Shown: positions 12,801-27,800, counted from the stretch's first letter. The stretch is 64,000 bases of DNA from Symsagittifera roscoffensis (GCF_963678635.1 NC_087065.1:64947374-65011373), one strand, 5' to 3'. Translations and numbers: made by a program. Notes: a model not told the origin generated them from the letters alone.

Positions 12801-15800
12801 TCTTGAAAAAGCAAGTATGAAAAATGGGTCCTGCAATGTTTTCAGAAGACCAAAAACGCAGTAGAATGGATTCTGTTACAGTCAAAAGTTTTGTTGACTA
12901 AATGTTTCCTACAGATTCCATGCTTTTTATAAATCCCTCAACCATGATTCAATCGCATGGCAGACAATCATAGGTTTTTGGGAATTTTACTTAACCAAAC
13001 AACGGAATTCAATCAGTTCAAATTGTTGTAAGATTTAGTCAGTTCACACAAATTCATCTCATCTCAATTCTTTTTCTGATTCTCTCATCGTTCAGGAAAC
13101 CCCCCCCCCCCCCCCCAGGTGAACATTCCGAAATGACTCTGACCTGTCTGTAAATATCAAATAGGCTCTTCGAAGAACAGTCGTCCATATAAAGTCTCAA
13201 GTTAGGAGCGAAAGTGGTGAATGCGGGAGGGGTCACACAGAGCAGCCGTCTCGCAGTCTCTTTCCTCTTGTCCAGAAAATAGCTCTGCATCAGTCGCATC
13301 AGCTGGGCTATTCTCTCGTCTGTGTAGCCAAACGAAGACTGCTTGTTGGAGTCCTCGGAAAACAATACTCGATAGCCAAACACCTGTCAATTACACAACA
13401 TTATTACATTTAATTCCGCTAAGAAAACGATAACTATATTAATCTCTAAATCGTCAAAACACAAAGGAAGTAAACTTTTTTTAAGTTAAATTTTATTTAA
13501 TGTAAATTACGCAAATTCCCCTTACGTAAATAAATATCTATTCAAAAATCAAACTGGAAAACACTTTTCGTGTAGAGAAAGTTGGTTACCTTTCCGTTGG
13601 ACGCCCTGATGAAAATGCGCCTGATGATCTGTCTGTTTATTAATTTGACCTCCACTCGGGGTAGAAAGCGAGACACTTTCAGGGAGTAGCTCGTATTCTA
13701 AATATCAAAACTGATGATATGCAGTATCTGAAGGAAAATCACAAGTAAAACAGACAATGAAATTGAAGCAGCTGTAACAAATAGGATTGTAGCCAGGGGC
13801 GGATTTAAGGGGGGGGCAGCAGGAATGGACGACCCCCTCACTAACGAAAGAACCAAGGGGTCCCCCTTGGGTATTAGTTTATGATATTCATTTTCGGCCG
13901 ACCAACCCTTAAATTTTGGCGCCAATATTTCCTTATTGCAATTTTTTAGTCTCAATTTTCCAAAAAAAAGCCAAAACGGGCCCAAAAAATTTAGTCAAAG
14001 TTGTGTCTTTATAGCATCCTGGGAATGCCGGAAAAATCAATTTGGTCGACCAAAAATAAAAAAGGTCGACAAATTCTTCGAAAATGTTTTGAAAATCCGC
14101 CCCACCCTCCTGAAAAAAAAAATAAAGTAATTTAAAACCCAGCTAGCCTGATTTTGCAACCATTGAGGTTTTTCTTGTTGTGCGCAAACAAAACGAGTTT
14201 CTGAAAAAACGAAGAATTGTGCACAATATATTCACAATCACAGAATTTCACATCAGAACAGAAAGTCTAGTGAGCACTAAATGGTTTTCACCTCTGTTTT
14301 CGTCGTTGAAGTTTCAAGCAAACACCACCCCCAAGGCTGTTCCCTTGTTCTAGTCCCATGCTTTTTCATAACACCTTATTTTACCCTCAATTTTTCCTCC
14401 ATGTCCATCTTATGCACGGAGGCTTCTCACAACCTGTTGCCTCGACTAAACCCTTGATATCAGATTGAGTTGTTTTTGAGAAGTCAAAAAGTTTCAAAAA
14501 ACGAACAAGAAATCAAACCTTGACTTTTCCGATGGTCGTAACTTTTGGTGTAAGAAATGGGCGTAACTGATTACGCAGGGGAGCTTCCCATTGAAACCAA
14601 TACTCAGATTTGGGAGGGTAGTTTTCGAGAAAAGTCAAAACTTTGACTTTTCCGAGGATCATAACTTGTTGTTTTAAAAAAACTTTAGGCGTAACCGCTT
14701 ATACAGCAAAGCTTCCAACAACCGTTCTACACAATGAAACCAATATCTCAAATTCGGGAGGGTGGTTTTTGAGAAAAGTGAAAAAATTTCAAAAAAGTCA
14801 AAAATTCGAAAATTTGACTTTTCCGAGGGTCATAGCTTTTTATGTTAAAAAAAATGGGCGTAGCCGCTGATGCAGGGGAGCTTTCCACAACCTGTTGTAT
14901 CCATTGAAATCCAAATTTCCGATTTCTGAGGGTAGTTTTTGACAAAAAGTGAAAATTCCAAAAATATGGGTCAAAAAATCCCCCCATACAATCTTTCGAA
15001 GGCTGTAGAAAGTGGGGGTAAGGTAAAAAAGAGACTAGGGGATTATGCACGCACACAGGGGAGTGCGCGGAATTTTCATTGGTACCACTTTTTGATAAAT
15101 CAGTACCACTTATGAAAAATGAGAAAAAATTTTTCAAAGCGTCTCAAAAAAAATTGAAAAATGCGATCCCAATAATTTTTTCATAATACCTTTTTTTATT
15201 AGACAGGAACTCACAGCCCAACAACTCTTGACTTTAAAAAAACATCGAACCCGTTTTATTAGCATTTTGAGAAATCAAACCTAAGCCTACATCAATATCA
15301 AACACATAAGTTTACCTTTGTAGTGTAGAAATCAGCAGGCACTTCCACTTCGGCCGTTTCGACCGAGAAGTTGTTGAGAAATCTGCACTTTCTGCCCATG
15401 AGGAACGAGTTCGAACTGCAGTTCCTTCTGACTTTAGTCTCGAAGATTGCGATCCATTTTCGGAGTTTGTTAATCAGGGAAAGCAGTCTCGCACTATGGG
15501 GGTCGCTGAAAAATATAGTTTAAGGCATTGGTACGAGCTACTAATGATTTTCGAGTGGAACAACTTTTAACGAGTTTTGAAAAATTTTACATCACTTGAA
15601 GTCTTTGCGTGTCTAAATCAAATACAAAAACGGATAGCCGGTTGCTGTGCAAGTAGCAAAGAAAGTTCCGACAACAACAACAAAAAAAGATCTGACGCAA
15701 GGAATGAACGAGTAATGAACGCAAAGAAACAGGAAAAAAACTGACTTGTTTTTGATAAAACATCAACTAGCTAACTTTAAATAAAAAATATATGCCCTTG

Positions 15801-18800
15801 AAGCTCTCTTAATTTCACGAACAATTTATGTTCGACCCTTTTTTGATAAAAAAATTACCCAATTTGTGAAAACTAGATTAATAGGTGAGTTTTTTTCACT
15901 GGGTGAGCTGCTAATTAAATTAAATTTTGGAAAGTAGAAGCTGATCACGTTTTTCGTACCCTTTACCATTTTTTGTGTCAAACAGTGGAGTTTGCCTTCC
16001 TTTTAACAAAAGAAATGAGGTGAACTTTAAAAAAAATCAACAGTAAAAACAAGAAAAATCTTAACTGAACGTGAACTAACTTTAAAATATTTTCCTTACA
16101 AAAACATCGAGACCTATATAATAGTACTCATTACGTTCACAAATCTTAGAAAAAATCACTAAGACCTATAAAAGAGTACTCACTACATTCCCTCGTTCGG
16201 CAATGAGCGGATCTGAACGAAAGCCTAGCAAAATGTTACATTCAATGGTTAAAGTAAAAACCCCATATTTGACAACAACGTTTACCAAAAAACTCATCAA
16301 AAGATTTCTTTTAGAAAATCAAAACATTTTTTTTGTTTTTAGGATTTTTGTCAAGAATGTGCAGAAAAACGCTTGAAAAATTTAGAGTTTTGAAGTTATA
16401 TGAAATTTTTATGCCTAATTTCCGAATTATAGACCTGCTCGCTCGCTTTATTTGCTCAAAATTTTCAACAAACAAAGCCAACAGACAGTTGGAAAAGAGC
16501 CAATGAACGAGTCAAAAAATACTGATTTGTTTATTTCACAAGAAAAAACAATAGCTCGCACAAGAAAAAAATAGATGCCCTTAAAACTCTGAAATTCGAG
16601 AAAAATTTATAACTGACATTTTTTGATAAATTTACCCAACAACTGAACTTATTGAGACAACTGAACCAATAAAAAAATTATTTCGCCGGGAAGCAGGGGT
16701 GGATTTAGGGGTGGGGACGCCCTCTTCCCTCAGGGATTCGACCCACTGCCGACCCCAAGGGTCCCCCTTTTTACTATTTTGAGATATTCATTTTTGGCTG
16801 ACGGCCCCTAAAAACTTTATTAAGAAGCCTTTGGCGCCAATATATACTAATTTTGAGGTGAAGAGCGCGCCAAAAAAAACGCAGGTTTTGGTCAAAATTT
16901 TTCAAAAAATGCCTTTTTTGGCCCATTTTTTCAAAAATTTTTGCTACTGCGCAAAAAATTTGGCCAAGACACAATCTTTTGAGTGCTTTGGGAGAGCTCA
17001 AAAAACCAATTTGATGGACCAAAAAAAGGTCGACAAAATTTTCGAGAAATTCCTCCCACCACCCTCGAGAAAAATCCGCCCCTGGCTGGAAGTCTGAAAT
17101 TTTAATCCACTTTCCGAACTAGAAGTCGATCACGTTTTTCGTGACCTTTACACTTTTGCTGTTCAATAAAGGTTTGCCTTCCTTTTAACAAAGTAAAATG
17201 AACTGCACTTAATTAAAAATCAAACAGCAAAAAAAGTAAATTTGAGCCTGAACAATCTTTAAGACTTTTCTCAAAAAACGAAAAAAAATAATCGCGAACT
17301 ATATAGGAGTCTGAACTACGCTCATCGACTCTTAAAATCACAAAATTCAAGTAATTTTTTCTGTACTCTTAAAGTTTTTCATTATGATTCGAATAACGAT
17401 TGCAAGGGTTTAAGTGGTCGGAACAACAAATTGTAAGAACACCAGCTTTCATTTTTGACGTTATCAAACAAATAAAAGATTTCGCAAACTCTAAAAATTT
17501 TACCATCTTTCATGCCACTACTAAAGCTTTTGCAGTTCCAGTACTTCAAACAGAGTAAAAATATCATTTAAACTGCAGTAACCTGAAATCAAAATCCTTC
17601 GTAATGAGATCTCTCAAATCTATGAATTGTGGATCTAGATGTTTGTATTGGAGAAAGAATTCCTGATGTATTGGCGGCTGCGTGTAATTTGACGAAGAAG
17701 TATCATCCTCATCTTCATTGAAGAGAGACAAAATGTTGTTGATTGAAGCCACAGTACTAAGTGACAGAGGTGTTCTCGATACTAAACAGACCAATCCGTT
17801 GCAGTTTTCAGGCTCAAAAACCAACAATATAACCATTCAATCTATTTTTTCTCATCAATTTTCAAGTCAATCGTTAGTTCTTTGTACCTGCAAAACAAAT
17901 AAGAAAAAGAATTGATTAGAACTGAGGTTTCTGAAATATCAAATTATGTTTTCTTCCATTGCACTTAGTTATGATAATTTTGGTTACATGTAACTTCGCC
18001 CCAAGTCAACTTGCCCCAGACCAGGTATTTTAGAAATAAAACATTGACCGATTCTTTGATATCCTCACCGAACATAATGTTGGCTTAATGATTAAAAAGG
18101 TGGCTTTGAGGAATGTTGAATATGACTGTTCTGTTTTGTTCGCGATTCGAGCATAAATGCAAGCTGAGTAAAATGCACTAAAATGAATAAGTATAGTATA
18201 AAGCTAGTTAAGTTGCATCGGGCAAATTTTGAATGAACCCTCGCAAAGCCAAAAACAATAGTCATATCGAAGGACAATAACATTATCCCTGTCACGAAAA
18301 ACTAAAATACGTTCAGGATTCATTACTCACTGTCGAATAAACAGAAATCAGTATATTCCGTTGGAATTAAAAAAGGCCTGTCTTTAATGATTGGCAAGGA
18401 TGGGACCAAATTCTGTCTCTGGCGGTTCAGTTTTTTCTGCACGACTGGGCAAAGAACATTGATTGTACTGCTTTTTCATCTGTTACTTCCTGGAGACAAG
18501 TCGCAATTATACATTTATTGATAGGTACAATTTGGTGCGTGGCCTTTTTCATCTGATGCATGATCTGGTTTGCCTCAATTTTTTCAGGTCTAAAATCGTG
18601 GCTGTGCTCATTTTTGGTTGATATCAGTTCATCATTGCTGTGACAACCGTTGTGGCATTTGTGTGAACTATAATCACATCTCCAGTGCTCAGTAGTTTTT
18701 GTTGTTTGCTTTTTTGTGAAATCGTAAGGGTCAAAAATGAGCATTCGTAATTTGAATCAAGTATTCATGTTGGATGTTTACGAATGAAATGGTAAACTGT

Positions 18801-21800
18801 GACGCAAAATGGGAGGATACCATTGTTTCATTCTGTTTCAAGGGCTCTTTATGTGTCGCTCAGGACGTTCAGCTTATATCATTTTCAATTAGATTATCTA
18901 AAAACCAGTTGAGTCTGTCTACATTAGTACTCGCAGGTCCCCAATTTGAACATCAAAGAATCGAATAAAAGTGTGATGAGGCAAAGCGGCGTAAGGCAAA
19001 ATGTCATATAGGGCAAGTTGGCATAGGTTAATTTGCCCTGTAGGGCAAATTAGTATCGGACAAGTTGGCATGAGGCCATTTGTTCAGGGGCAAATATCCT
19101 GACAACATAATAATAGTTTCGAGCTGTCAAAAAAAATTGATCCACTAATTAACTAGAGTCAGCAATGACACTCTTATATGTCCCTTCTCAATAACTGTAC
19201 TTAAATTACCAGCAGCTGAATTTTGGAAGGCAATGTCTAACTGCTCCTTGAGAAGTTCGTTTAGTTTCTCCATCACCGGTTCAAACCATGGCCTGGGAAG
19301 AGTCTGAACCTAAACCACATAGCATGATTTATTTGCAGTCACTTCAACAACAATAGCATTAAATCTGACGATATTGACAATTTTATTTTGCACATAAAAT
19401 TGTTAAGTTAAATCCTTTCGAGAGCTGTCAAAAAAAGGCAAACTTTTTCGGTCTGCTGAGAATTCTAAAAAACCAAGCCATCTAAAACATAGCCAACAGA
19501 TAAATGAAAAAGAGTCAATGAAAAGTAGGAAACATAAAAACTAAACGAAAGAACAATTCGAAAAAAGACAATGAATTTCAAAAAATAATGAGAGAAATTT
19601 TTGTTAAAATGAACCCAGTTTGATTCAAAATTGAATCGATAGGTAAAGTTTTTATTCCGCTGGGAAATCAAGTTTTACAGCGACACTACAGTTTTGCTGT
19701 GCAATAGTGCAGTTTACCTTCTTTCAAAGGAAATGAACTCAACTTAAAACACAGAGGCGAAGCTGAGCTCCGCACCACTTGGGATTTGAAACAAGAAATC
19801 CACCAAGTCGGAAAAAAATCAAAAAACTTCGAAAACGTCAAGTTGAACTGTATATATGTTCAAAACTGGATCTATCGTTAAACCAGAAAAATGAAAACGT
19901 TAAGCTAGAAACTTACCAAGACAATAGAATGTAAAATAAGCATCAAAAAAATTATCAAGCGGTAACAAAGCCGAACATTCAAAAACAAATATTTAGTCCC
20001 CCTCGCCCTGAATTACATACAAACACAAAAACTTTATTCGCACGTCAAATCAAACAATATGAAACCACTAAACCGATCTAATATTGGCCGAAACAAACCG
20101 AAAAAAAAACAGAAAACAAAAAACAAGCCGAAACAAAGTCAAAAAATGAAAGACTAATAAAAAGTTAATAAGTACCCCTCACATTTAAAACATACATACA
20201 GTTCGTCAAACGACATATTAGGAGGTCACTAAGCCGATATAATATAGGCCGAAAGCTATTAAGCCAATAAAAAAAGAAAAAAGCCAAAAAAGTTAAGACG
20301 AATAAAAAGTTATTAAGTCCCCCTCACATTTAAAACATACATACAGTTCGTCAAACGACATATTAGGAGGTCACTAAGTCGATATAATATAGGCCGAAAG
20401 CTATTAAGCCAATAAAAAAAGAAAAAAGCCAAAAAACGTTAAGACGAATAAAAAGTTATTAAGTCCCTCTCACATTTAAAACATACATACAGTTCGTCAA
20501 ACGACATATTAGGAGGTCACTAAGCCGATATAATATAGGCCGAAAGCTATTAAGCCAATAAAAAAAGAAAAAAGGCAAAAAAGGTAAGGAATAAAATGTT
20601 AAGTCCACCTCACAATCAAAGTACATACACACACACAAAAAACCTCTTTTGCTAGTCAAACGTATAAAATAAGATAAATGCATTAAGTCGATATAATACC
20701 AAAACCTATCAAACCCATAATGAGGAAAATACAAACCCATAAACGAGAATACAAAAACTAAAAAAATTGAAGTTTTAACAAAGTGAGCTAGGAAAATTAC
20801 AACCGACCAGGATCGGATTTAGGGGGGGGGGAGCGGACGCCCTCGAGAAAATCCTAGATCCGCCCCTGCAACCAACAAAGATAATTTCCAATATAAAAAA
20901 ATTTAAACGCTAGCACGCACAAAAAATATATGTAGCGCTAAATTTATTGTCCAACAAAAGCGTTCAGGAAATGAGTCCAGAGGAAAATAGTCCTGTTTAC
21001 AAAGTTATTAAAGGGAAAGAAACGACATTCATCGACTCTTAATAAGAGGAAGTTAATACAAATAATTATCAATTAACAATTAATTTCATAACATATTCAA
21101 TTAACCTGATCAGCGATGCTCTCCAGCGCTGCCAGCAAAGTCGGATGGGCATCTCTTTGCGCGAAAATCACCTTGGTGCAGAACCTGAGCGGAACTTTAT
21201 ACTTCGAATAGGAAGCACTCAAAGCCGAATTTCGTACAGCAGATGAATTAGACGAAACACTCGGAGGCCTAGATGGAGAATTAGCGACTCCGCTCATCGC
21301 GTGAGTTTGAACACTAGGCTGCTCTGATTGATCGGAGTCTGCTGTTTTGTTGTGAGATGTCATTTCTATTTCTGATGATTCATTGACTGTATTTGAGCTC
21401 GAGGCTGTCTGAACATCCATTGGCGTTTGCGGTGTTTTGATTGATTGCTGGTTAGTGTCCATATTTTCAACCGAGTCCACCGCTTTGACAGATGATGGTT
21501 CGTTACTCATTGGTTCCTTCACCGGACTTGAAACCTCCTCAAAATGCGAGCTATGTTCTTGTTGTATCCGTGTCTTCAGGTACGTGTATATAGTCCTAAT
21601 AGGAAAATAGACTGATTGCGGGTAGACTTTAGCAACGTTGAGCAGAATATTAATCATGTGGCTTCCTTCTTTTCTCAACAGACTAGTGCAGATCTGTGGA
21701 ATCCAGTGGTTCCAATGCACAGTAGGTACTCCGGGAGAACACTTTTCGATAGCTTCTGCTATCTGATTTGACTCGTCATCGTGAGGGAGAAATGAGAGAG

Positions 21801-24800
21801 TCTTAGCCATATTGACTCTACTTTTGTTCTCTTTCTGATGTCTGCATGAATGTAGGTAGCACAATATAGCTGACTTTGCAAACTCCGTATCCCTAAATTG
21901 TAACATTTCAGGTTAAGATGAAATTGTAATGACTTCCTTACGCACCTTTATATACTCAACAAGGTTACATGTTCTCGGCCTTTTTTAGTCACACGCTCGG
22001 TTTTAATAAGCAAGTATAACTTTCAACTCTCGTTATCTATACAAGGAATTGGTGATGAAATTATTGACTGTGATTTGCACTGAATCATATTCCCATTTTC
22101 TTAACTAGCTCACTAATTTCGGCTGCTTACTTTGAGGACAAGAAAACGGTTCTGAAGTAGTCGCCCCAGTAACACCAAGACTTGATTGAGTTGTCGTTGA
22201 ACTGAACTGCTGCACTGAAAGACCGGTTCGCCTCTTCTGACTCGCCCAGTAGATTGAGAAACATGCCTTTGAGAGCGTAGAAGTCCGAAATCATCTCAGG
22301 GTTGAAGTACTTCAAGTTCGTCTGGTCTATGACGTCTAGACCTTTTCTCAGCTCAGACGTTTCCGTGCCCTCGGAGAGTTTCAAATAGCACTTTATTTGT
22401 TGAAGTATTTTCTGATAGCAGTCAACAATTGGCACACTTGCTATTGCGTGGATGCTGAAATAAAAAAAACATCGTACAGTTTTAACAACTGCTCAAATTA
22501 TTTTCACCGAAAAGGATTCCATGATGCAATACAAAAAAGACATAAATTTACAAAAAAAAACATTTAAGAATCATTCAATCTTCAAATTTAAATTTCAAGG
22601 GGTCAAAAAGAAAGATACCATTTCGAAATAAAAACATCCATTTTTTTCGTTTTACAAAACAACTTCAACTTACCGTGCAAGAGATTCGAGACAGACAGAG
22701 TATAGACCCTGTTTCCTGGCAATCTGTCCGAACGCGATGATGGCTTGAGCCTGTGCGTGTACACCCTGCATGGCATAGGGGTTCTGGGTCTAAAAGAAAC
22801 AAAGAATAGCTGGTTTCTGCGCAGGCTAGGATAGCGGACTGCAGGTAGTCGCGTGAAGAAAAGCTTTCAAAAATTCGATACAGGTACAATTTCCTAAACC
22901 ATTTGGCCATGATTCACCCTACAATACAATTTTAGAAGGGAAGGTGTTTGTAGGTTTGAGAAAACACGGTTGATCTTTTTGCATTGCACACAAGTTTTCA
23001 GGAAAATGCACTCCTCTAGATACTAAGAAGTCATTGTTCACAAATCCGACGTTAAATTGTGGTAAATGAGTTTTCGTGGAAAAAAAGAGCAACAGAATCT
23101 TGCAGTTTCGCGCCATTGGTGATCGAAAAAAAAAATAACAGAAAAGCTACACTTCGCAAACACAATAAAAAAAAATTGCAAATAATTAATTAGGTGACAA
23201 AAAATAAGCAAATAGAGGAAAATTACATGCAAGAAATCCATTTCTAATAGTAACAAGGATAGCCGGTTACCGTGCTAGTAGTCCAGAATGCTCCGACCAT
23301 AGTCTTACAAAATATAAAGAAACTTTTTACAAATTAGTGACGTTTTTTCGGCGTGATGTGATAAAAGGATCTAAACGAAAAATTAAAGATTAGCCATACT
23401 CGACAATTATAGCAGTTAAGTAGAAATTTACTGAAAAACGAAAAAAAATTTTAAAAATTCGAATCAAAAAGATCAAAAAAAACAAATAAAATATTTTTTT
23501 TTGCAGTTTTTCGAAACTAAATTTAATATTCCAAAGCCGCTAAAATAATAAAAATAACTAACTTTACTCGAGTTAAACTATTTTTTTTTACGTTTTAAAT
23601 TAGGCTATTCTTAGCTTCCAAACCATTAAAATAAGCCATTGTAAGCCTGCTCGCTCGCATTCAGACGAAAAACCAAAAATTTCGAACTGATTTTTCTCGA
23701 AGCTGGGAAAAGTTTTTTGATGTTGTACGAATCACGAAAGTACGACATGCTTCAATATGATATATCACTCAACTCTCTCGATGATTATTTGTGGTAGCTG
23801 ATATGCGTGGAAAACAAAAAAAAAGAAAAAACTAAAACACCCGAATACAAAGTTCCTCCCCATTTTTTAAATGGTCGGAAGATCAAGTACTGAAATACAT
23901 CAATTGCGGCTACTAGGAAAACATGGGGCTAATTAGGTTGCCACAATCTGGAATGATCAGTTGAGAGCTTTGAAAATTGACGTACATAAAAACGTACGCG
24001 CACAAGAACTCAAATCGAAAACCAACTTGACAAATGTTGTAAAACGAAACACCGATCAAAAAAGTAGCAACAACACGCCAACGCAATTTAAAAAAGAAGC
24101 ATCAAACTCCCAAAAAGTGGACTTTCATCTTTCTCTTAAAAAATCATTAAAATATATTTTGATCATATCAAAAGTTGTTTGCCATTTTTTTTATAACATT
24201 TCTCTAATTTGTGAATACTTGATGATAACACATTTTTATAGTGCACTCCTTATTGTGAAAATTCATTCGGTTGATGATTTTGAATTTAGTAAGCCATTAT
24301 TACATTGAGTATAGATAAAAATAAAGCGTTTATGAACTCAAAGGATGCAAAAAAAATGAAAACCAATTTTTGAAAAACTAGTCTCCAATTCCGCACTATT
24401 CGATGTTTTCTTACCATGGAAAAAAATACACTTTACGATATGTTAAAAACTTGTTAAGGAACTCAACTAAATAGAAAAAATGACTATTTTTTCCAACCTT
24501 AAGATCAGAAATCGCCTTGAAAATCTAAACTTAAAAATCTGCTATGATTATTAGATAATTTTCAACTTGTTAGAAAAAACATCAGAGCAAAAAAATCCAT
24601 GTAACGCCCAAATAGGATCCACAATAGCTAAATAAGTAGCGTATGCAATCATGAAGCCGAACATAGCTAATCGAAGATTGGAAAAGAGTAATGAACGCAA
24701 GTAAACATAAGAAAAACACTGACTTTGTAGAAAAAATCTCAACTTTCGAATTTCACAGAAAAAAATAGTTTCCTTTTAAGCTCTTTTAATTTCTAGAACG

Positions 24801-27800
24801 ATTTATGATTGGCGCATTTTCGATAACATTAACCCAACTCGAGAAAATTGCATCAACAGGTAAAGTTTTTATTCCGCAGTAAATCTAAAAATTAAATTCC
24901 ACTTTCGAAACTAGAAATCGTTCACGACTTTTTGCTTCATTTCCACGTTCGCATTTGGACAGTCCTATTTAAGTCACTTTTAGCAGATGCATTTCAATTG
25001 AACTCAAAAAGTGCATATATACCTAAGTGCATTCATAAATGCATTAATATGTATGAATGCACATCTGTAGTTATTATAGATTTTTAGACTTTTCCTGAAA
25101 AAAAAAAACATAACGAAAAATCAGCAAGACCTATATAAGAATCTTTACTACGTTCATTACTCTTATAAAGAAATTTACCAACTAATATGCCTCAATTTAT
25201 AGACCGGACGCATTTTAACTAGTCCGAAAAAGTTCATAAAAACATCCGACCCTCCTCTAAAAAGTTCATCCGGCCCAGGTTCGATCCCTCCTATTTTGCT
25301 GCTGGTCTTCTTCCCTACCTCTACGCTACAGATCCATGATACCTTGAAGCTAAAATGCTACTATTTGTAAAAAAAATAGTCCGTGGTCATATACTTAGCA
25401 ATGGCTGTACTTAATAGCTGGTAATTGATCAAAATGAACACTAATATTTGCGACTTAGGTTGGAAAAAAAGAGAATTCATACCATCACACAGTCTTTCCT
25501 TGTGTTAATATGCTTATTTTTAATCATGAGCAAGCAAAGTCAAATACAATTTTTTCAATCAAATTTGTTTCAAATATATCAAACATAGCCAATAGACAGT
25601 TGGAAAAGAGGCAACGAACGCAAGAGAAAAAATATAATTAAAAAAATATATTTTAAACGAAAAAAACAAAGCTCTTAAAGCACGTTGAATTTCAGAAAAT
25701 TTATGACCGGCGGTTTTTGATTAAATTAGCCCAAATTGAGAATATTGAAAAAAAAAATTCCGAAGGGAAATCAGAAAACACAATTCCAATTTCGAAGATA
25801 GAAGTCGATCGCTTTTTAGTGACTATAAACTTTTGCTGATCGATAGTTGCATTTGCCTTCATTCTTACAAAGGAAATGAACTGAACTTAAAAAGAAATCA
25901 AGAGTCAAACCGCAAAAAAAATTGAGCCTCAACAAACTTTGAGACTTTTCCATTTAAAAAAAAACGGAACAAAAAATTATCTTGACCTTTATAAGAGACT
26001 GAATTACGTTCACCAACTCCTAAACAACAATCTTTACAACGGGAATACTTAACATTTAGAATTACTTATACCTAACAGAGGTTTTAGAGATTGCGAATTA
26101 AAATCATTTCTTTCCGATTCAAATAAACTTTCATTCGTTCATCAAAAAAAATTTCAGTTGTTTATATATGCATTGCCCAAAAACATCTTTTAGAAAAACA
26201 TTTTTTAATTGTTGTCTTACACCACCGATTAAAACTTGACACCACCGATAAATTAAAAAGTTAGGTTCTAAGAGCTCCTTTGGTATCAGATACTTAATGC
26301 TCACCGGTTCGTTCTGCGTTCCCACTGGCGAAGTCTGTCCGAAGGGCGAGAGCTGTGGCTGTTGCACTTCAAATGCATTTATGATAGCCGAGTAGCTGTG
26401 ATGTCTCCACAGGAATAGGTCACTCCAGCAGCTCAGATCGTCACTTGTGGTCGCCAGTCTGTTCTTCCACGCTTTAACCACCGACTTCATGTCTTGTAGA
26501 GAAGAGGATCGATTGATGGACTGCTGTGTTATGCCCACTTGGATCTGGTGGGCTTCTGTGACCTCGACCAGTTGGTGACTTCCCTGAAAGCAACCACAAA
26601 GCTAGAATTTCACGCTGGAAACAAATTTGATGTTCAACATCCCATTTGCTGATTTCAGCGAAAAAATGGCAAATATTTAGCTTCAGAGCAATGGTTTCTT
26701 CAAACTTTTCAAAGCTGCTCTTTCATCACACCAAAGATGCTTCCATAAAAGTTCATGCGATTCAGCCTTTGATGCATTTTAATGAACATGCCTTACAAAA
26801 AATCAGTAACCCAATAACTGCTAAGCAAAATCAAACAAATTCAATATTGTGATTACTTGCAAAAGTGGGATATGTGCCAGGGACACCACTTTCGGAAGTC
26901 GATTCCACTCTTTGATTGCCAATGAAATCCCATTTGATACAGCAGTCTCCATAGCCAGTTGCTGGTTCCCTGGAGACGCCCCACTTGCTTCGGCTGCGTT
27001 GCCCCCGCCCGATGACGCGTTGCCCCCTTGGACCTGGTGCGAGTCAGGCTTAAATACTGCCAGGTAGCCTCGGATTATTTGGTACTTCCAGGCATTCTCA
27101 CGCGCACTGTTGATTTCGACCTGATTTAAAAGAAAGTTACATAAAATTTTACCATCCTTTCAACTTACATAGATTGCATTTAGCCAAATGTCCTTTTATT
27201 TAGTGCCTTTGATTTCATACATATTACATAATTGAATATTTCTTTCTCGTTCATTAGATTATTGATGATCTAATAAGAAAAATAGAGTAATTTTTCAATA
27301 ATTCATTTCTGAAAAAAAAACCGATTATGCTGCCAGATTTGCGCCTACGTACAATTTGAAAAAACGTAGCCTAAAAAAACCAAAGAACTGATCGCGGCCC
27401 AGTTCATCCAGCAAAGTAAGAATGGGCTTGCAAAAAACCTACGATATGTTCCTCAAAATCGGGATTCCAGGCGACAGCGACGTCGTATGTATGATTGCGG
27501 AAACGCCTGTGAAAACAAGAATTGCCACCAGATACTTCCAGCACATTACGCCCGGATCCCCATTGTGGCTCATGAACGTTGACGTCAAAGGAAGGCTGTA
27601 CGAGGAGAATAATTTTCTCCTCACCACTGACGAGCCCTTCATCCCCGACAACACCCATAGGTTTACATACACAGTTAAGCCTCCTTACGATCTGGACAAC
27701 ACCATCAATATGAAGTGGTTTGCTCTTAAGACCAAGATTTTGGCGCTAAAAAGCAAAGCTCTGCAGCCTCGTGTTTGTTCGGGTTACCTCTGTGACGGTT

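Noticed and set aside
8075-12865. Regular repeats considered as a CRISPR array
   Set aside because: The units are contiguous tandem repeats without unique spacers, in a eukaryotic intron or intergenic region.
20808-20868. Short G-rich/C-rich palindrome considered as a regulatory hairpin
   Set aside because: The 8-bp duplication and terminal repeats identify it as a deletion derivative of the hAT-type MITE.
23961-24308. 115-codon plus-strand open frame
   Set aside because: Asn/Lys-rich, lies just after a repeat element, has no motif and no clear promoter or poly(A) signal; chance in AT-rich DNA.
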